Shown one piece after another: positions 1 through 7,093 of a DNA stretch of 38,674 nucleotides. The position numbers and the translations under genes are program-made. The notes beneath the pieces were generated by a model, which was given only the letters and a program-made list of their open reading frames with translations, did no database searches and was not told where the DNA came from. Numbering within the stretch: position 1 is the stretch's first letter; the number at the start of each line of letters is the position of its first letter. The stretch is from a virus, in the IMG/VR virus record IMGVR_UViG_3300027413_000449, positions 1 to 38,674 of that record; one strand, written 5' to 3'.

Positions 1-1
1 T

Positions 2-718
2 TATATGTCACGGTATAATGGCAAGAGAGTGTATGTAAATACTAATGTAGATGACATATTTGAATCTGTTGTTAAATGGGAGGAAGGTTATACCAAAGTC
101 CCTGATCAGCAGGATCCCAAGTATACTATGGTAGATGTAGCATGCAATACTGATTTAGTATTAATGCAGAGACATTTACCAGAATTACTAATAGATTATC
201 TTAAAAGATATGATGATCATCCGCAACTTAATAGTACAATGGCTACCAAGTACCCTGGTCTATTAAATTTAGATGTTAATCACTTCAACAAAAAACCTAG
301 AGTAAGAGTTAGTCTTATGCCTCAAGTATATTCAGATCATCTTGAACCTAAGATGCAAAAGATTGAAGGAAGAATACATGACATAAACAGACTCAAGAAA
401 CTAGGCTGGGAAGTACACATCAACTATAGCCCATTAGTATTTACCGTAGGTTGGAGAAAAGAATACGATGAATTATTTAGAGCTGTACAAGAAGTTGCAG
501 GTGAAAATAAATGTGAGGTGATTGCATTAACTAATCATCCTAACCAAATGGAAAGAGCTAAGGGTAAAGTAAAAGAGTTAATGGAGAGATCCTCAGAAGT
601 AAAAAATAATAGTGGAGTAATGCGCTATCCTATAAAACACAAAGGCAGATTGCTAGAAGAGTTTAAATGGATATACAGTCAGTACTTTGATTTAGAAACA
701 ATAAGATATATATTTTAA
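2..718 (+). CDS. Spore photoproduct lyase-like radical SAM protein, 5' truncated by window edge
   Basis: The visible 238 residues match the C-terminal two thirds of the spore photoproduct lyase (SplB) family. A segment reading RVRVSLMPQVY, followed by a Glu/Lys-rich helix and then a stretch ending in GWRKEYDEL, has the order and spacing of the TIM-barrel part of SplB (RxSLN..., EERI..., GWEEEY...). The first ATG, at position 5, is probably internal. The frame is open to the window edge, and the residues YMSRYNG would directly follow the last cysteine of the radical SAM CX3CX2C cluster, which would lie just outside the window. Family members are about 340 residues. They repair the thymine dimer known as spore photoproduct by radical chemistry using a [4Fe-4S] cluster and S-adenosylmethionine. 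The substrate in a phage is unknown. The next gene starts 4 nt after the stop. Confidence 0.75.
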   Translation, partial: YMSRYNGKRVYVNTNVDDIFESVVKWEEGYTKVPDQQDPKYTMVDVACNTDLVLMQRHLPELLIDYLKRYDDHPQLNSTMATKYPGLLNLDVNHFNKKPRVRVSLMPQVYSDHLEPKMQKIEGRIHDINRLKKLGWEVHINYSPLVFTVGWRKEYDELFRAVQEVAGENKCEVIALTNHPNQMERAKGKVKELMERSSEVKNNSGVMRYPIKHKGRLLEEFKWIYSQYFDLETIRYIF

Positions 719-722
719 GAGT

Positions 723-965
723 ATGAGTAAAATGGGAAGATGGGTATTAGACCAACAGCAAAAAGAGATAGATAATCTCAACAAGCATAGACAAGTAAAA
801 GGTGTAGACAGTATACAAAGTCAAATTACACCTGAACAAAACAAGTTCTTGTATTGTCATTTAGGAGAGTTAGTAGATAAATACGCTAAGCACATGCCTA
901 ATGACGCAGATTTAGGTAAGGAAGTAAGAAAAGCATGGGTATCACTTTTTGAAAAAAATGATTAA
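723..965 (+). CDS. Hypothetical protein, 80 aa
   Basis: A small soluble, highly charged protein with no family I recognise. It begins with an amphipathic, Gln/Lys-rich helix (MSKMGRWVLDQQQKEIDNL) and continues with two more predicted helices. There is no signal peptide, membrane segment or metal-binding motif. It starts 4 nt after the SplB-like gene and is followed 9 nt later by another short gene, so the three are probably cotranscribed. The start at 723 is the first ATG in frame. A second in-frame ATG lies three codons on. Confidence 0.6.
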   Translation: MSKMGRWVLDQQQKEIDNLNKHRQVKGVDSIQSQITPEQNKFLYCHLGELVDKYAKHMPNDADLGKEVRKAWVSLFEKND

Positions 966-974
966 CTTTATCTT

Positions 975-1124
975 ATGAGTAGAAAGAAAAAAATTAATGT
1001 AGCCGTATTAGATAAGATTCATAAAGTGTTTGTACATAGTGAAACTGCATACGGCTATTTAGTAAGCAAAGAAGAAAAGCCAATCAAGCTATTTCATATA
1101 ACTACAAGTCAAGTGACCCCGTAG
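975..1124 (+). CDS. Small hypothetical protein, 49 aa
   Basis: A 49-codon frame starting MSRKKKINVAVLDKIHK and ending HITTSQVTP. It is basic at the N-terminus and otherwise beta-like. It begins 9 nt after the preceding gene and in the same direction. It fills an otherwise unexplained gap before the convergent lysis genes, and its TAG stop lies inside the 3' arm of the terminator hairpin at 1100-1133. The position, direction and balanced composition favour a real gene, but no family is recognised and the short length leaves doubt. Confidence 0.5.
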   Translation: MSRKKKINVAVLDKIHKVFVHSETAYGYLVSKEEKPIKLFHITTSQVTP

Positions 1125-1133
1125 TTTTTTTTC
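1100..1133 (+). terminator. Rho-independent terminator of the first + strand block
   Basis: A 6-bp stem AACTAC/GTAGTT (1100-1105 with 1121-1126) encloses a small inner stem GTC/GAC (1108-1110 with 1115-1117). A run of eight T follows directly. The hairpin overlaps the end of the 49-codon gene. The minus-strand reading lacks a U tract, so it should terminate only rightward transcription before the convergent lysis genes. Confidence 0.6.
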
Positions 1134-1156
1134 TTTAGTATCTCAAGTTACTATCA

Positions 1157-1576
1157 TCACAACACCACCGCAATCACACCAGTCAAAATAGCCAAGAGGG
1201 AAATCCCCCAACCAACCTTCAAAAACTTATTTTTTCTAGAAAGTTTCTTAACCTCAGAGTTTAAGACAGATATTTGATCAACATGTAAAGCAATGATCTC
1301 AACGTTATCTTTATTTATAGATTTATTTATAGAGATTATAGAGTCTTTAACGTCTATAGTTTGATTAAGAGAGGTTATTATGGAATCTTTAAGGGTTAGT
1401 TCCGTTTGAGACAACAAAAGCAGTGTATCGCACTCATTTGCCCTTATAACTCGCTTAGCAATAAGTTTTAATTCAGAGTTATTATAGCAGGTAAGCGTAT
1501 CGCTACCAATTTGACCGTACAATGCTGTCCAACTCATAGTTAGTAGCATGATCAACAAAAACATATATTTTTTCAT
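1157..1576 (-). CDS. Exported membrane-anchored coiled-coil protein, candidate outer spanin partner
   Basis: 139 residues. The N-terminus is a typical signal peptide: MKKY, then a hydrophobic core LLIMLLTMSW, then ALYG as a plausible cleavage site. The middle (about residues 45-115) is a heptad-like helix with repeated D-S-I units. The C-terminus has a hydrophobic segment (about 122-139, GWGISLLAILTGVIAVVL). The start codon lies inside the 3' end of the i-spanin-like gene, giving a 74-bp out-of-frame overlap that recalls Rz/Rz1 pairs. However, no lipobox cysteine is visible, so a classical lipoprotein o-spanin is not supported. The topology (signal peptide plus C-terminal membrane segment) is nearer to a unimolecular spanin lacking its lipid anchor. 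A role in envelope disruption is inferred from context only. Confidence 0.6.
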   Translation of the reverse strand: MKKYMFLLIMLLTMSWTALYGQIGSDTLTCYNNSELKLIAKRVIRANECDTLLLLSQTELTLKDSIITSLNQTIDVKDSIISINKSINKDNVEIIALHVDQISVLNSEVKKLSRKNKFLKVGWGISLLAILTGVIAVVL

Positions 1577-1865
1577 ACTTTGTTCTTACTTTAGTTTTAG
1601 ATAATCTTATATCTTCAACTAATAATTTTAGTGAATCAATTGAAGCTATATGTTTTTCTGATTGCAGATTTAATTCAAGAATGTATTGTTTTTTATATGC
1701 AACGGCTGAATACAGAGAATCAATTTTAATTTGACTCTCTGTAACATCAGGTGATTGATAGCCATCAGAACATGTTTTAAACATAAACATTAAAACAATA
1801 GAGAAAGCTATTAGCACAAAGACTTTAAAAATTAACAATAATAAATCTTTGTCTTTATACCACAT
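1503..1865 (-). CDS. i-spanin-like (Rz-like) membrane protein
   Basis: 120 residues. A single N-terminal membrane segment (about residues 9-29, LLLIFKVFVLIAFSIVLMFMF) is followed by a polar helical region with coiled-coil character (about 42-95) and a short C-terminal tail ending SNW. This is the architecture of inner-membrane spanin subunits (Rz), which span the periplasm and act with an outer-membrane partner in the last step of lysis. The start overlaps the stop of the holin-like gene as TAATG (1 nt), so translation is probably coupled. The 3' end overlaps the next gene by 74 bp in another frame. Assignment rests on topology and gene order, not sequence similarity. Confidence 0.55.
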   Translation of the reverse strand: MWYKDKDLLLLIFKVFVLIAFSIVLMFMFKTCSDGYQSPDVTESQIKIDSLYSAVAYKKQYILELNLQSEKHIASIDSLKLLVEDIRLSKTKVRTKYEKIYVFVDHATNYELDSIVRSNW

Positions 1866-2086
1866 TATTTTCCAGGAGCAAATCTTCTAAGAGTAGATAC
1901 TCCTAACATAGTGGCAGAAAAAATAAGCAATGAATCAAACATTGCATCATTAATATCATAGAAATGAAAACCGTCCACTACAAAAGCCATAAAAGCTAGT
2001 ACTGAGCCAATCATTCCTGTAACTTTTTTTGATGAATATTTCTTATCTTTAGGATCTTCCATCAAAATATCTTTGAAAAATTTCAT
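1865..2086 (-). CDS. Holin-like small membrane protein
   Basis: 73 residues. A charged N-terminus (MKFFKDILMEDPKDKKYSSKK) is followed by two hydrophobic segments (about residues 23-40, VTGMIGSVLAFMAFVVDG, and 48-64, AMFDSLLIFSATMLGVS) and a basic tail RRFAPGK. Size, two membrane segments and position as first gene of a minus-strand cassette with spanin-like genes fit a class II-type phage holin, which opens the inner membrane at lysis. It is the promoter-proximal gene after the divergent spacer at 2087-2134. No endolysin is encoded in the window. The assignment is by topology and context. Confidence 0.55.
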   Translation of the reverse strand: MKFFKDILMEDPKDKKYSSKKVTGMIGSVLAFMAFVVDGFHFYDINDAMFDSLLIFSATMLGVSTLRRFAPGK

Positions 2087-2134
2087 AGTTATTTGTTTTT
2101 AAGTTAAACAAATATAACATTTTAAATTAAAAAT
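2087..2134. promoter_or_regulatory. Divergent control region with 8-bp inverted repeat and candidate minus-strand promoter
   Basis: This 48-bp spacer separates the minus-strand lysis genes from the + strand replication module. It contains a perfect inverted repeat, ATTTGTTT (2091-2098) and AAACAAAT (2106-2113), around the 7-nt spacer TTAAGTT, which looks like an operator for a dimeric regulator. On the minus strand, 2116-2109 reads TATATTTG, matching the Bacteroidota -7 element TAnnTTTG, with TTG 22 nt upstream (2141-2139). No convincing + strand promoter is seen. The A-rich leader before 2135 is typical of Bacteroidota start contexts. Confidence 0.4.
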
Positions 2135-2755
2135 ATGACAAAATCCAAAACCCCACTTAAACATCTAGAAATGTTTGACTTAGTCTGTTCACAAGGATTA
2201 ACTGCATCTGAATACTATTTGTTAGCATCAATGCATCAATCAACAACAACACTATCAGGAAACACTTCAACAGCTTTAAAAGGATTAGTATTTAAAGGAT
2301 GGGTAGCAAACTTAAGTGAAGATGATACACCGGATTATCAAATATCAGAAAGAGGACATAAGCTTATTAATAAAGTTGAAAGCATATTCAAAGTCCAAAA
2401 AGAAAAAGCAACTAAACTAATTGTAGGTAGTAACTATAAAGAAAACATATTAAAGTATAAAGAAATGTTTCCTAACCAAAAATTACCACACGGTAAGGCA
2501 GCTAGATCTGCATACGGAAACTTAGAAAAAAACTTTAGATGGTTTTTTGAGAATCATAATTTTACATGGGAAGATATATTTAATGCAACAGCTGCATATA
2601 TAAATGATCATCAGAAAAAGAATTGGAAATTTATGAGAACATCACAGTATTTTATTAGAAAAGATAATTTAAGTGACTTAGCTGACATGTGTGAAAACAT
2701 AAAAAACGGAGGCTATAAAGAACAAGAACATATAATAAAAACAAAAGTCGTATGA
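2135..2755 (+). CDS. Possible winged-helix DNA-binding protein, replication initiator or helicase loader
   Basis: 206 residues. The N-terminal 75 residues have the pattern of a winged helix: several short helices, including LTASEYYLLASMHQ, then STALKGLVFKGWVANLSEDDTPDYQISERG, which reads as a recognition helix followed by a beta wing. The C-terminal half is helical and rich in aromatic and basic residues (RSAYGNLEKNFRWFFENHNF, KKNWKFMRTSQYFIRK). It is the first gene of the replication operon and lies shortly before the DnaB-like helicase, a position often occupied by replication initiators, helicase loaders or early regulators. Candidate binding targets include the inverted repeat just upstream. 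The function is inferred from fold pattern and context. Confidence 0.5.
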   Translation: MTKSKTPLKHLEMFDLVCSQGLTASEYYLLASMHQSTTTLSGNTSTALKGLVFKGWVANLSEDDTPDYQISERGHKLINKVESIFKVQKEKATKLIVGSNYKENILKYKEMFPNQKLPHGKAARSAYGNLEKNFRWFFENHNFTWEDIFNATAAYINDHQKKNWKFMRTSQYFIRKDNLSDLADMCENIKNGGYKEQEHIIKTKVV

Positions 2756-2958
2756 CACGAGAAACATATAACATGATTCATAGAATATTATTAGCAGCTT
2801 TAATGACTGTAATTATATGGTTAATAGTAAAGATATTCATTATAGACATTAAGTTTTTTCACTTTTTTTCTATTGAGATTCTCATTGTTATTGGAGAATT
2901 TTTTAGTAACTTTATAAAACGGAGAGCAGGTATTGATCGCACTTCTATCCCTAATTAA
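2752..2958 (+). CDS. Small membrane protein, 68 aa
   Basis: Two hydrophobic stretches (about residues 9-30, IHRILLAALMTVIIWLIVKI, and 33-52, IKFFHFFSIEILIVIGEFF) are followed by a basic tail KRRAGIDRT. The gene overlaps the previous one by 4 nt (ATGA) and is 11 nt upstream of the helicase gene, so it belongs to the replication operon. Small two-helix membrane proteins in early operons can tether replication to the membrane or block superinfection, but nothing in this sequence distinguishes these options. No family is recognised. Confidence 0.6.
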   Translation: MTRETYNMIHRILLAALMTVIIWLIVKIFIIDIKFFHFFSIEILIVIGEFFSNFIKRRAGIDRTSIPN

Positions 2959-2969
2959 ACCAACAAAAT

Positions 2970-3971
2970 ATGAACCCAAAAGACTATTGGAATAGTCAAA
3001 AAGCAGCCTATAAAGAAGCGTTAAAATATATACATGGTAGAAAGACCGGTGTAATTACAAGCTTTAAAACACCATGGCCAAAAATGAATGATGCAGGAGT
3101 CAATGGCTTTGAGTGGCATTCAATGACGGTTATTGGTGGAAGACCTGGTACTGGTAAGACTCTTATTAAAGATCAAATAGTACGTGAAGGTTTCAAAAGA
3201 AACAAAGGACAGAACATTAGAATATTAGAATTTCAATTAGAGATGGTGGCTAAGTCATCAAAAGTTAGAGAGTTTAGTTCTGTTTTGGGTAAGCCTTATA
3301 AATATATCTGCAGTGCATATCCTGATGATAAAATTACTGACGCAGATTTGCAAAAATTATATGAGCATTCTAAAAAAGCTGTAGACATAAATACTTCAGC
3401 CATAGATATTGTAGAAAAATCTCCAACACCAGATGAATTAGGATCTGTTGTTCAAGCATATATGGAAGAATATGCTACAGAAATAAATGGAGAAAAAGTC
3501 TATACAAATACTGTTATAACATTGGATCATTCATATTTGGTAAATCAAGGATCTCTTAAGAGTAAAACAGATATGTTATATAGATTAGGAGAAGTCTTAA
3601 CATTATTAAAAAGAAACTATCCAATAGCTTTTATTATTCTTTCACAGTTAGGTAGACATGTTGAATCACCAGAACGAAATGAAAATGGCAAGTACGGTAA
3701 TTATATATTAGAAACAGATATACTAGGTGGTGATGCATTATTTCAGCACGCGGATATAGTCATAGGTTTAAACAGACCTGCTAATAAATTTATAGAATAC
3801 TATGGACCAGAAAGATTTATAATAAAAGATGACACTGTATTGGTAGGTCACTTTCTTAAATGTAGAAATGGAGATACAAGAATGAGTTTCTTTGAAGCCC
3901 AATTTGATAAGATGTCTATACAAGAAATGGAGACTCCCCCAACACAACAAAAAAGAGTTTCAACATCATAA
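2970..3971 (+). CDS. DnaB-like replicative DNA helicase (RecA-fold ATPase)
   Basis: 333 residues consisting essentially of the C-terminal ATPase domain of DnaB-type helicases. Walker A is GGRPGTGKT (residues 56-64). The Walker B aspartate is D186 in VITLDHS. The motif H3 glutamine is Q226 in ILSQLGR, followed by the characteristic segment LETDILGGDALFQHADIVIGL seen around the arginine-finger region of the DnaB family. The N-terminal DnaG-interacting domain of cellular DnaB is absent: only about 50 residues precede Walker A. It should unwind DNA at the phage fork as a hexamer, working with the primase at 6110 and polymerase at 14479. It lies in the first block of the replication module, 11 nt after the membrane protein. 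Confidence 0.85.
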   Translation: MNPKDYWNSQKAAYKEALKYIHGRKTGVITSFKTPWPKMNDAGVNGFEWHSMTVIGGRPGTGKTLIKDQIVREGFKRNKGQNIRILEFQLEMVAKSSKVREFSSVLGKPYKYICSAYPDDKITDADLQKLYEHSKKAVDINTSAIDIVEKSPTPDELGSVVQAYMEEYATEINGEKVYTNTVITLDHSYLVNQGSLKSKTDMLYRLGEVLTLLKRNYPIAFIILSQLGRHVESPERNENGKYGNYILETDILGGDALFQHADIVIGLNRPANKFIEYYGPERFIIKDDTVLVGHFLKCRNGDTRMSFFEAQFDKMSIQEMETPPTQQKRVSTS

Positions 3972-3981
3972 ACAATGAAAG

Positions 3982-4530
3982 ATGATTAGTACAAAAGATC
4001 TCGGTGGAAATAGTAAGCCCACTAAAAGAGAAAAAATATTAAAATTACAGGAAAAACATTCAGCACTTTTTAAAAAAGAAGGAGTAGAAAATCCAAAGTT
4101 TATACCCCGCATGGCATATAAACATGAAGGAGATTTAATTATTGGATTCTATCCATCAGAAGCTAAAGGTGGTGTAGATATATATACTGAGTTTTGTAGT
4201 AGGGATTATGAACCTGAAGATGATGAAAGAAGATTATGGAAATGGATTTATAATCCAAACTATGCAGAAGAATATGTACATTCTGAAGCTCATCCAACAA
4301 CAGGAGATAAAAGATTCTTTGTTCCTATTGATGAATTAGTAAATGTAACAGAGTATCATACCAAAGATGTATCTAAAATAATAGAAGAGTTTGATGATAT
4401 ACCAGATCAAAATTCTGATTTACCATTAGAAGGCATGACTATTAGAGATTTTGCATCAGTTATGTGGAAAGAACCTGTAAGCCATAAAGCGTGGCTAAAT
4501 AAATTAATTGAATCAATTAAAAATAAATAA
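3982..4530 (+). CDS. Conserved-looking hypothetical protein in replication block, 182 aa
   Basis: A soluble, acidic protein with no recognised family. The N-terminus is basic and helical (TKREKILKLQEKHSALFKK). A mixed alpha/beta middle includes LIIGFYPSEAKGG and RRLWKWIYNP, and a short helical end LNKLIESIKNK closes it. There are no cysteine clusters, nucleotide-binding loops or membrane segments. It is sandwiched between the DnaB-like helicase (10 nt upstream) and the Sak4-like ATPase (4 nt downstream), so a helper role in replication or recombination is likely but unproven. The upstream ATG at 3975 leads to a stop after four codons and cannot be the start. Confidence 0.65.
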   Translation: MISTKDLGGNSKPTKREKILKLQEKHSALFKKEGVENPKFIPRMAYKHEGDLIIGFYPSEAKGGVDIYTEFCSRDYEPEDDERRLWKWIYNPNYAEEYVHSEAHPTTGDKRFFVPIDELVNVTEYHTKDVSKIIEEFDDIPDQNSDLPLEGMTIRDFASVMWKEPVSHKAWLNKLIESIKNK

Positions 4531-4534
4531 ATAA

Positions 4535-5305
4535 ATGAGTATTAAATTACCTACAAAAAAAGTTAAAGCGGCTACAAAAAGCCCAAACAATTTAATTATA
4601 TTTTCTAAACCAAAAGTTGGTAAGTCTTCCTTAATTGCTGAACTATCTGATTGTCTATTGTTAGATTTAGAAAACGGTTCTGATTTCTTAGATGCTGTAA
4701 AGATTAAAGCAAATACTATTGAAGATATAAAAGAAATTGGTGAAGAAATTAAAAAGGCAGGACATCCTTACAAATATGTTGCAGTTGATACGATAACAGC
4801 ACTTGAAGATAAGTGTATTCCTTTTGCTGAAAAGTTATACGCAAGAAAACCTATGGGTAAAGATTGGTTTAAAAAAGATGCTAAGGGTAATCTAACAGCA
4901 GATTCAGGAAAGATGAAGTATGGAAACATATTAAACCTTCCTAATGGTGCAGGTTATGCATATTTAAGAGAAGCAATGGTTAAAAGTATAGAGTACATTA
5001 AGACCCTTGCACCTAAAGTTATATTAGTTGGTCACATAAAAGATGTAATGCTAGAAAAAGCAGGTGCAGAATTTACTTCCAGTGATCTAGATCTCACAGG
5101 TAAAATTAAAAGAATTATGACATCTCAATCTGATGCCATAGGTTATCTATATAGAAAAGGAAATAAAAATATCCTGAGCTTTGCTACAAATGATTCTGTA
5201 GCATGCGGTGCTAGACCAGAGCACTTAAGGAACAAAGAAATAGTTCTAAGTGAACTAGAAGACAATAAATTTACAACCCATTGGGATGAAATTTATATTG
5301 ATTAA
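4535..5305 (+). CDS. Sak4-like RecA-fold ATPase (phage recombinase)
   Basis: 256 residues with the fold of phage Sak4/AAA_24 ATPases. Walker A is SKPKVGKSS (residues 24-32). The strand LLLDLENGSDF follows, and the Walker B aspartate is D85 in YVAVDTITALED. A further strand PKVILVGHIKD carries the motif III-like position. Sak4 proteins are short Rad51/RecA-like recombinases that promote single-strand annealing and depend on a cognate SSB. The next gene encodes an SSB-like protein 24 nt downstream, matching that known partnership. With the RecB-type nuclease at 12376 it could form a phage recombination system. The spacing of 4 nt from the preceding gene supports one operon. Confidence 0.75.
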   Translation: MSIKLPTKKVKAATKSPNNLIIFSKPKVGKSSLIAELSDCLLLDLENGSDFLDAVKIKANTIEDIKEIGEEIKKAGHPYKYVAVDTITALEDKCIPFAEKLYARKPMGKDWFKKDAKGNLTADSGKMKYGNILNLPNGAGYAYLREAMVKSIEYIKTLAPKVILVGHIKDVMLEKAGAEFTSSDLDLTGKIKRIMTSQSDAIGYLYRKGNKNILSFATNDSVACGARPEHLRNKEIVLSELEDNKFTTHWDEIYID

Positions 5306-5329
5306 TTAATAATTTTTTAAAAAACAAGT

Positions 5330-6013
5330 ATGTTAAGTACAAAAGACGTAGTAGACTCACAAGGTGGGGGACAAGCAAAAACAATTACTCCTGGAGTAAA
5401 CACATTAAAAATTAATGGCATTAATTTAAAAAGATATCCATTTATGGATAATGACAATGGTTACTTTTTGTTATTGAGCACAGAAACAAAACCTATTGAA
5501 GGATTTGAAGGCTTTCTAAGAGACACAGAAGATGAATCTAAAGGAAGATATGAAGGTCAGATTGGTACTGTAAAAACTAATCGTTACTATTATAAAGATG
5601 GCCAAACTAAAAGCGGCATCAAGATCAGTAGAGACATGGAGATTCTAAAGCAAATGAAAACTTTATGTAAAGCATGTGGATGTTTACCTTGGTTTGCAGA
5701 AGCTGATGGAAAGTACGCTACAATTGAAGATTTTGTAGAAGGCTTTGATACAGATAAACCTTTCAAAGATAAATGGTTTAACATAGTAGTAGCAGGTAAA
5801 GAGTTTGAAAGAAAAAACAGCAGCTACGTTGGTTATGATTTATTCTTTCCAAAAGGTAAGAAAGGTATGACTGTTATTGAATCTGCAGATGTAGAGAATA
5901 GCAATCTTATTGAATTCAACGAAGATGAGCACTGGACAAAGATCACACCTAAAGTTTTAGATGATGGATTTAGTGACGGTGATGATAAAAAAGCTCCTGA
6001 GTTTGATCTATAA
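5330..6013 (+). CDS. Single-stranded DNA-binding protein-like
   Basis: 227 residues. The main body is predicted beta-rich with interspersed aromatics (NGYFLLLSTETK, TVKTNRYYYKDGQ, KWFNIVVAGKEFER, VGYDLFFPKG), compatible with an OB fold. The C-terminus is an acidic tail ending DGDDKKAPEFDL, which resembles SSB tails that bind partner proteins through acidic residues and a terminal hydrophobic pair. A cysteine pair at CKACGC (about residues 109-114) is unusual. Adjacency to the Sak4-like gene supports the call, since Sak4 recombinases work with a linked SSB. Primary-sequence similarity to bacterial SSB is not evident, so the call rests on tail, composition and context. Confidence 0.6.
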   Translation: MLSTKDVVDSQGGGQAKTITPGVNTLKINGINLKRYPFMDNDNGYFLLLSTETKPIEGFEGFLRDTEDESKGRYEGQIGTVKTNRYYYKDGQTKSGIKISRDMEILKQMKTLCKACGCLPWFAEADGKYATIEDFVEGFDTDKPFKDKWFNIVVAGKEFERKNSSYVGYDLFFPKGKKGMTVIESADVENSNLIEFNEDEHWTKITPKVLDDGFSDGDDKKAPEFDL

Positions 6014-6066
6014 AAAATATCATTAATTGTTGGGGCTCATTAGTGGGCTTCCTTGATATTCAAATT

Positions 6067-6095
6067 AAAGAGGGATGTAACAGTCCCTCTTTTTT
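6067..6095 (+). terminator. Intrinsic terminator between SSB and primase blocks
   Basis: A perfect 9-bp stem AAAGAGGGA/TCCCTCTTT (6067-6075 with 6084-6092) with an 8-nt loop TGTAACAG, followed by T residues to 6095. It lies only 17 nt before the primase start codon, leaving no room for a conventional promoter between hairpin and gene. The preceding 50 nt (6014-6066) hold no gene but contain TTAGTGGGCTT, which has a near copy before the hairpin at 11305. Confidence 0.75.
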
Positions 6096-6109
6096 ATTAA
6101 ACCAATTTT

Positions 6110-7093
6110 ATGATAAGAACAACACAATTAGTATCTGATTTAAATGAAGTTCCAGAGACATGGATTTTTGAATACTATTTAAATTTAACAGAAAAGTTAG
6201 ATGGTCAAGATATAAAGATGACATCAATCTTTAATTCAAAAGATAAAGAACCATCAATGTTTGTTTACTTTAAAGATAACAGATATAAGTTCAAAGATTT
6301 TTCATCAGGATTACAAGGTGATGGTATGAACTTAGTTAAAGAGATTTTTAATCTTAAGTTTGGGGAAGCAGCATTAAAAGTCATAGGTGATTACAATAAT
6401 TATTTATTAGATCATAAACAGTATGACGTATCGCAATTCAAAATAAGAAACAAGTTTAAAATTAAATCTCATGTAAACAGAGAGTGGACATTGTCAGATA
6501 AAAACTATTGGAATAAATACAAAATTGGATCTAAGATTTTAGATTTATATAACGTTAAACCAATAGAGTCTTTTACTTTAGAAAAAGATAAAGATGATTG
6601 CTTTGTTATTACAGGTCTTAAAATGTATGGGTACTACAGATCCTCTGGAGAGTTGTATAAAATATACCAGCCGTTATCAGATAAAAGGTTTTTTAAAGTT
6701 GCTGATTATATTCAAGGAGTAGACCAACTAACATATAACACAAAGTATCTAGTAATATGTAGCTCTATGAAAGATCTTCTCGCCTTCCATAAGTTAGGGT
6801 TCACAAATGCAGAATGCATAGCACCGGATAGCGAGAATACAATGATTCCAAAACATGTGATTTTAAAACTACAAGAAAGTTACAATGCCATATGCACATT
6901 ATTTGACAATGATGAAGCAGGCATTAAAGCTATGCTTAAATACAAAGAAAAATACAACGTGCCATTTGCACACTTAAGATTAGAGAAAGACATATCAGAT
7001 TGTATAGAATCCCATGGACTACGTACAACTAGAGAACATCTTTATCCAATATTAACTAAAGCATTAACTGGTACAATAAAACATCTACCATGA
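6110..7093 (+). CDS. Phage DNA primase with TOPRIM domain
   Basis: 327 residues. The N-terminal part (about 20-105) resembles the DnaG zinc-binding region in layout but lacks the cysteines: KDKEPSMFVYFKDNRYKFKDFSSGLQGDGMNLV corresponds to the usual sequence of small folded strands ending in a GD...V helix. The C-terminal part is a TOPRIM domain: YLVICSSMKDLLAFHKLGF is the first strand and helix, and the metal-binding pair is D266/D268 in LFDNDEAG. The canonical glutamate of the first motif is replaced (SSMKD instead of EGxxD), as in some phage primases. It would make RNA primers for the PolB polymerase together with the DnaB-like helicase. The downstream gene overlaps by 4 nt (ATGA). Confidence 0.75.
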   Translation: MIRTTQLVSDLNEVPETWIFEYYLNLTEKLDGQDIKMTSIFNSKDKEPSMFVYFKDNRYKFKDFSSGLQGDGMNLVKEIFNLKFGEAALKVIGDYNNYLLDHKQYDVSQFKIRNKFKIKSHVNREWTLSDKNYWNKYKIGSKILDLYNVKPIESFTLEKDKDDCFVITGLKMYGYYRSSGELYKIYQPLSDKRFFKVADYIQGVDQLTYNTKYLVICSSMKDLLAFHKLGFTNAECIAPDSENTMIPKHVILKLQESYNAICTLFDNDEAGIKAMLKYKEKYNVPFAHLRLEKDISDCIESHGLRTTREHLYPILTKALTGTIKHLP

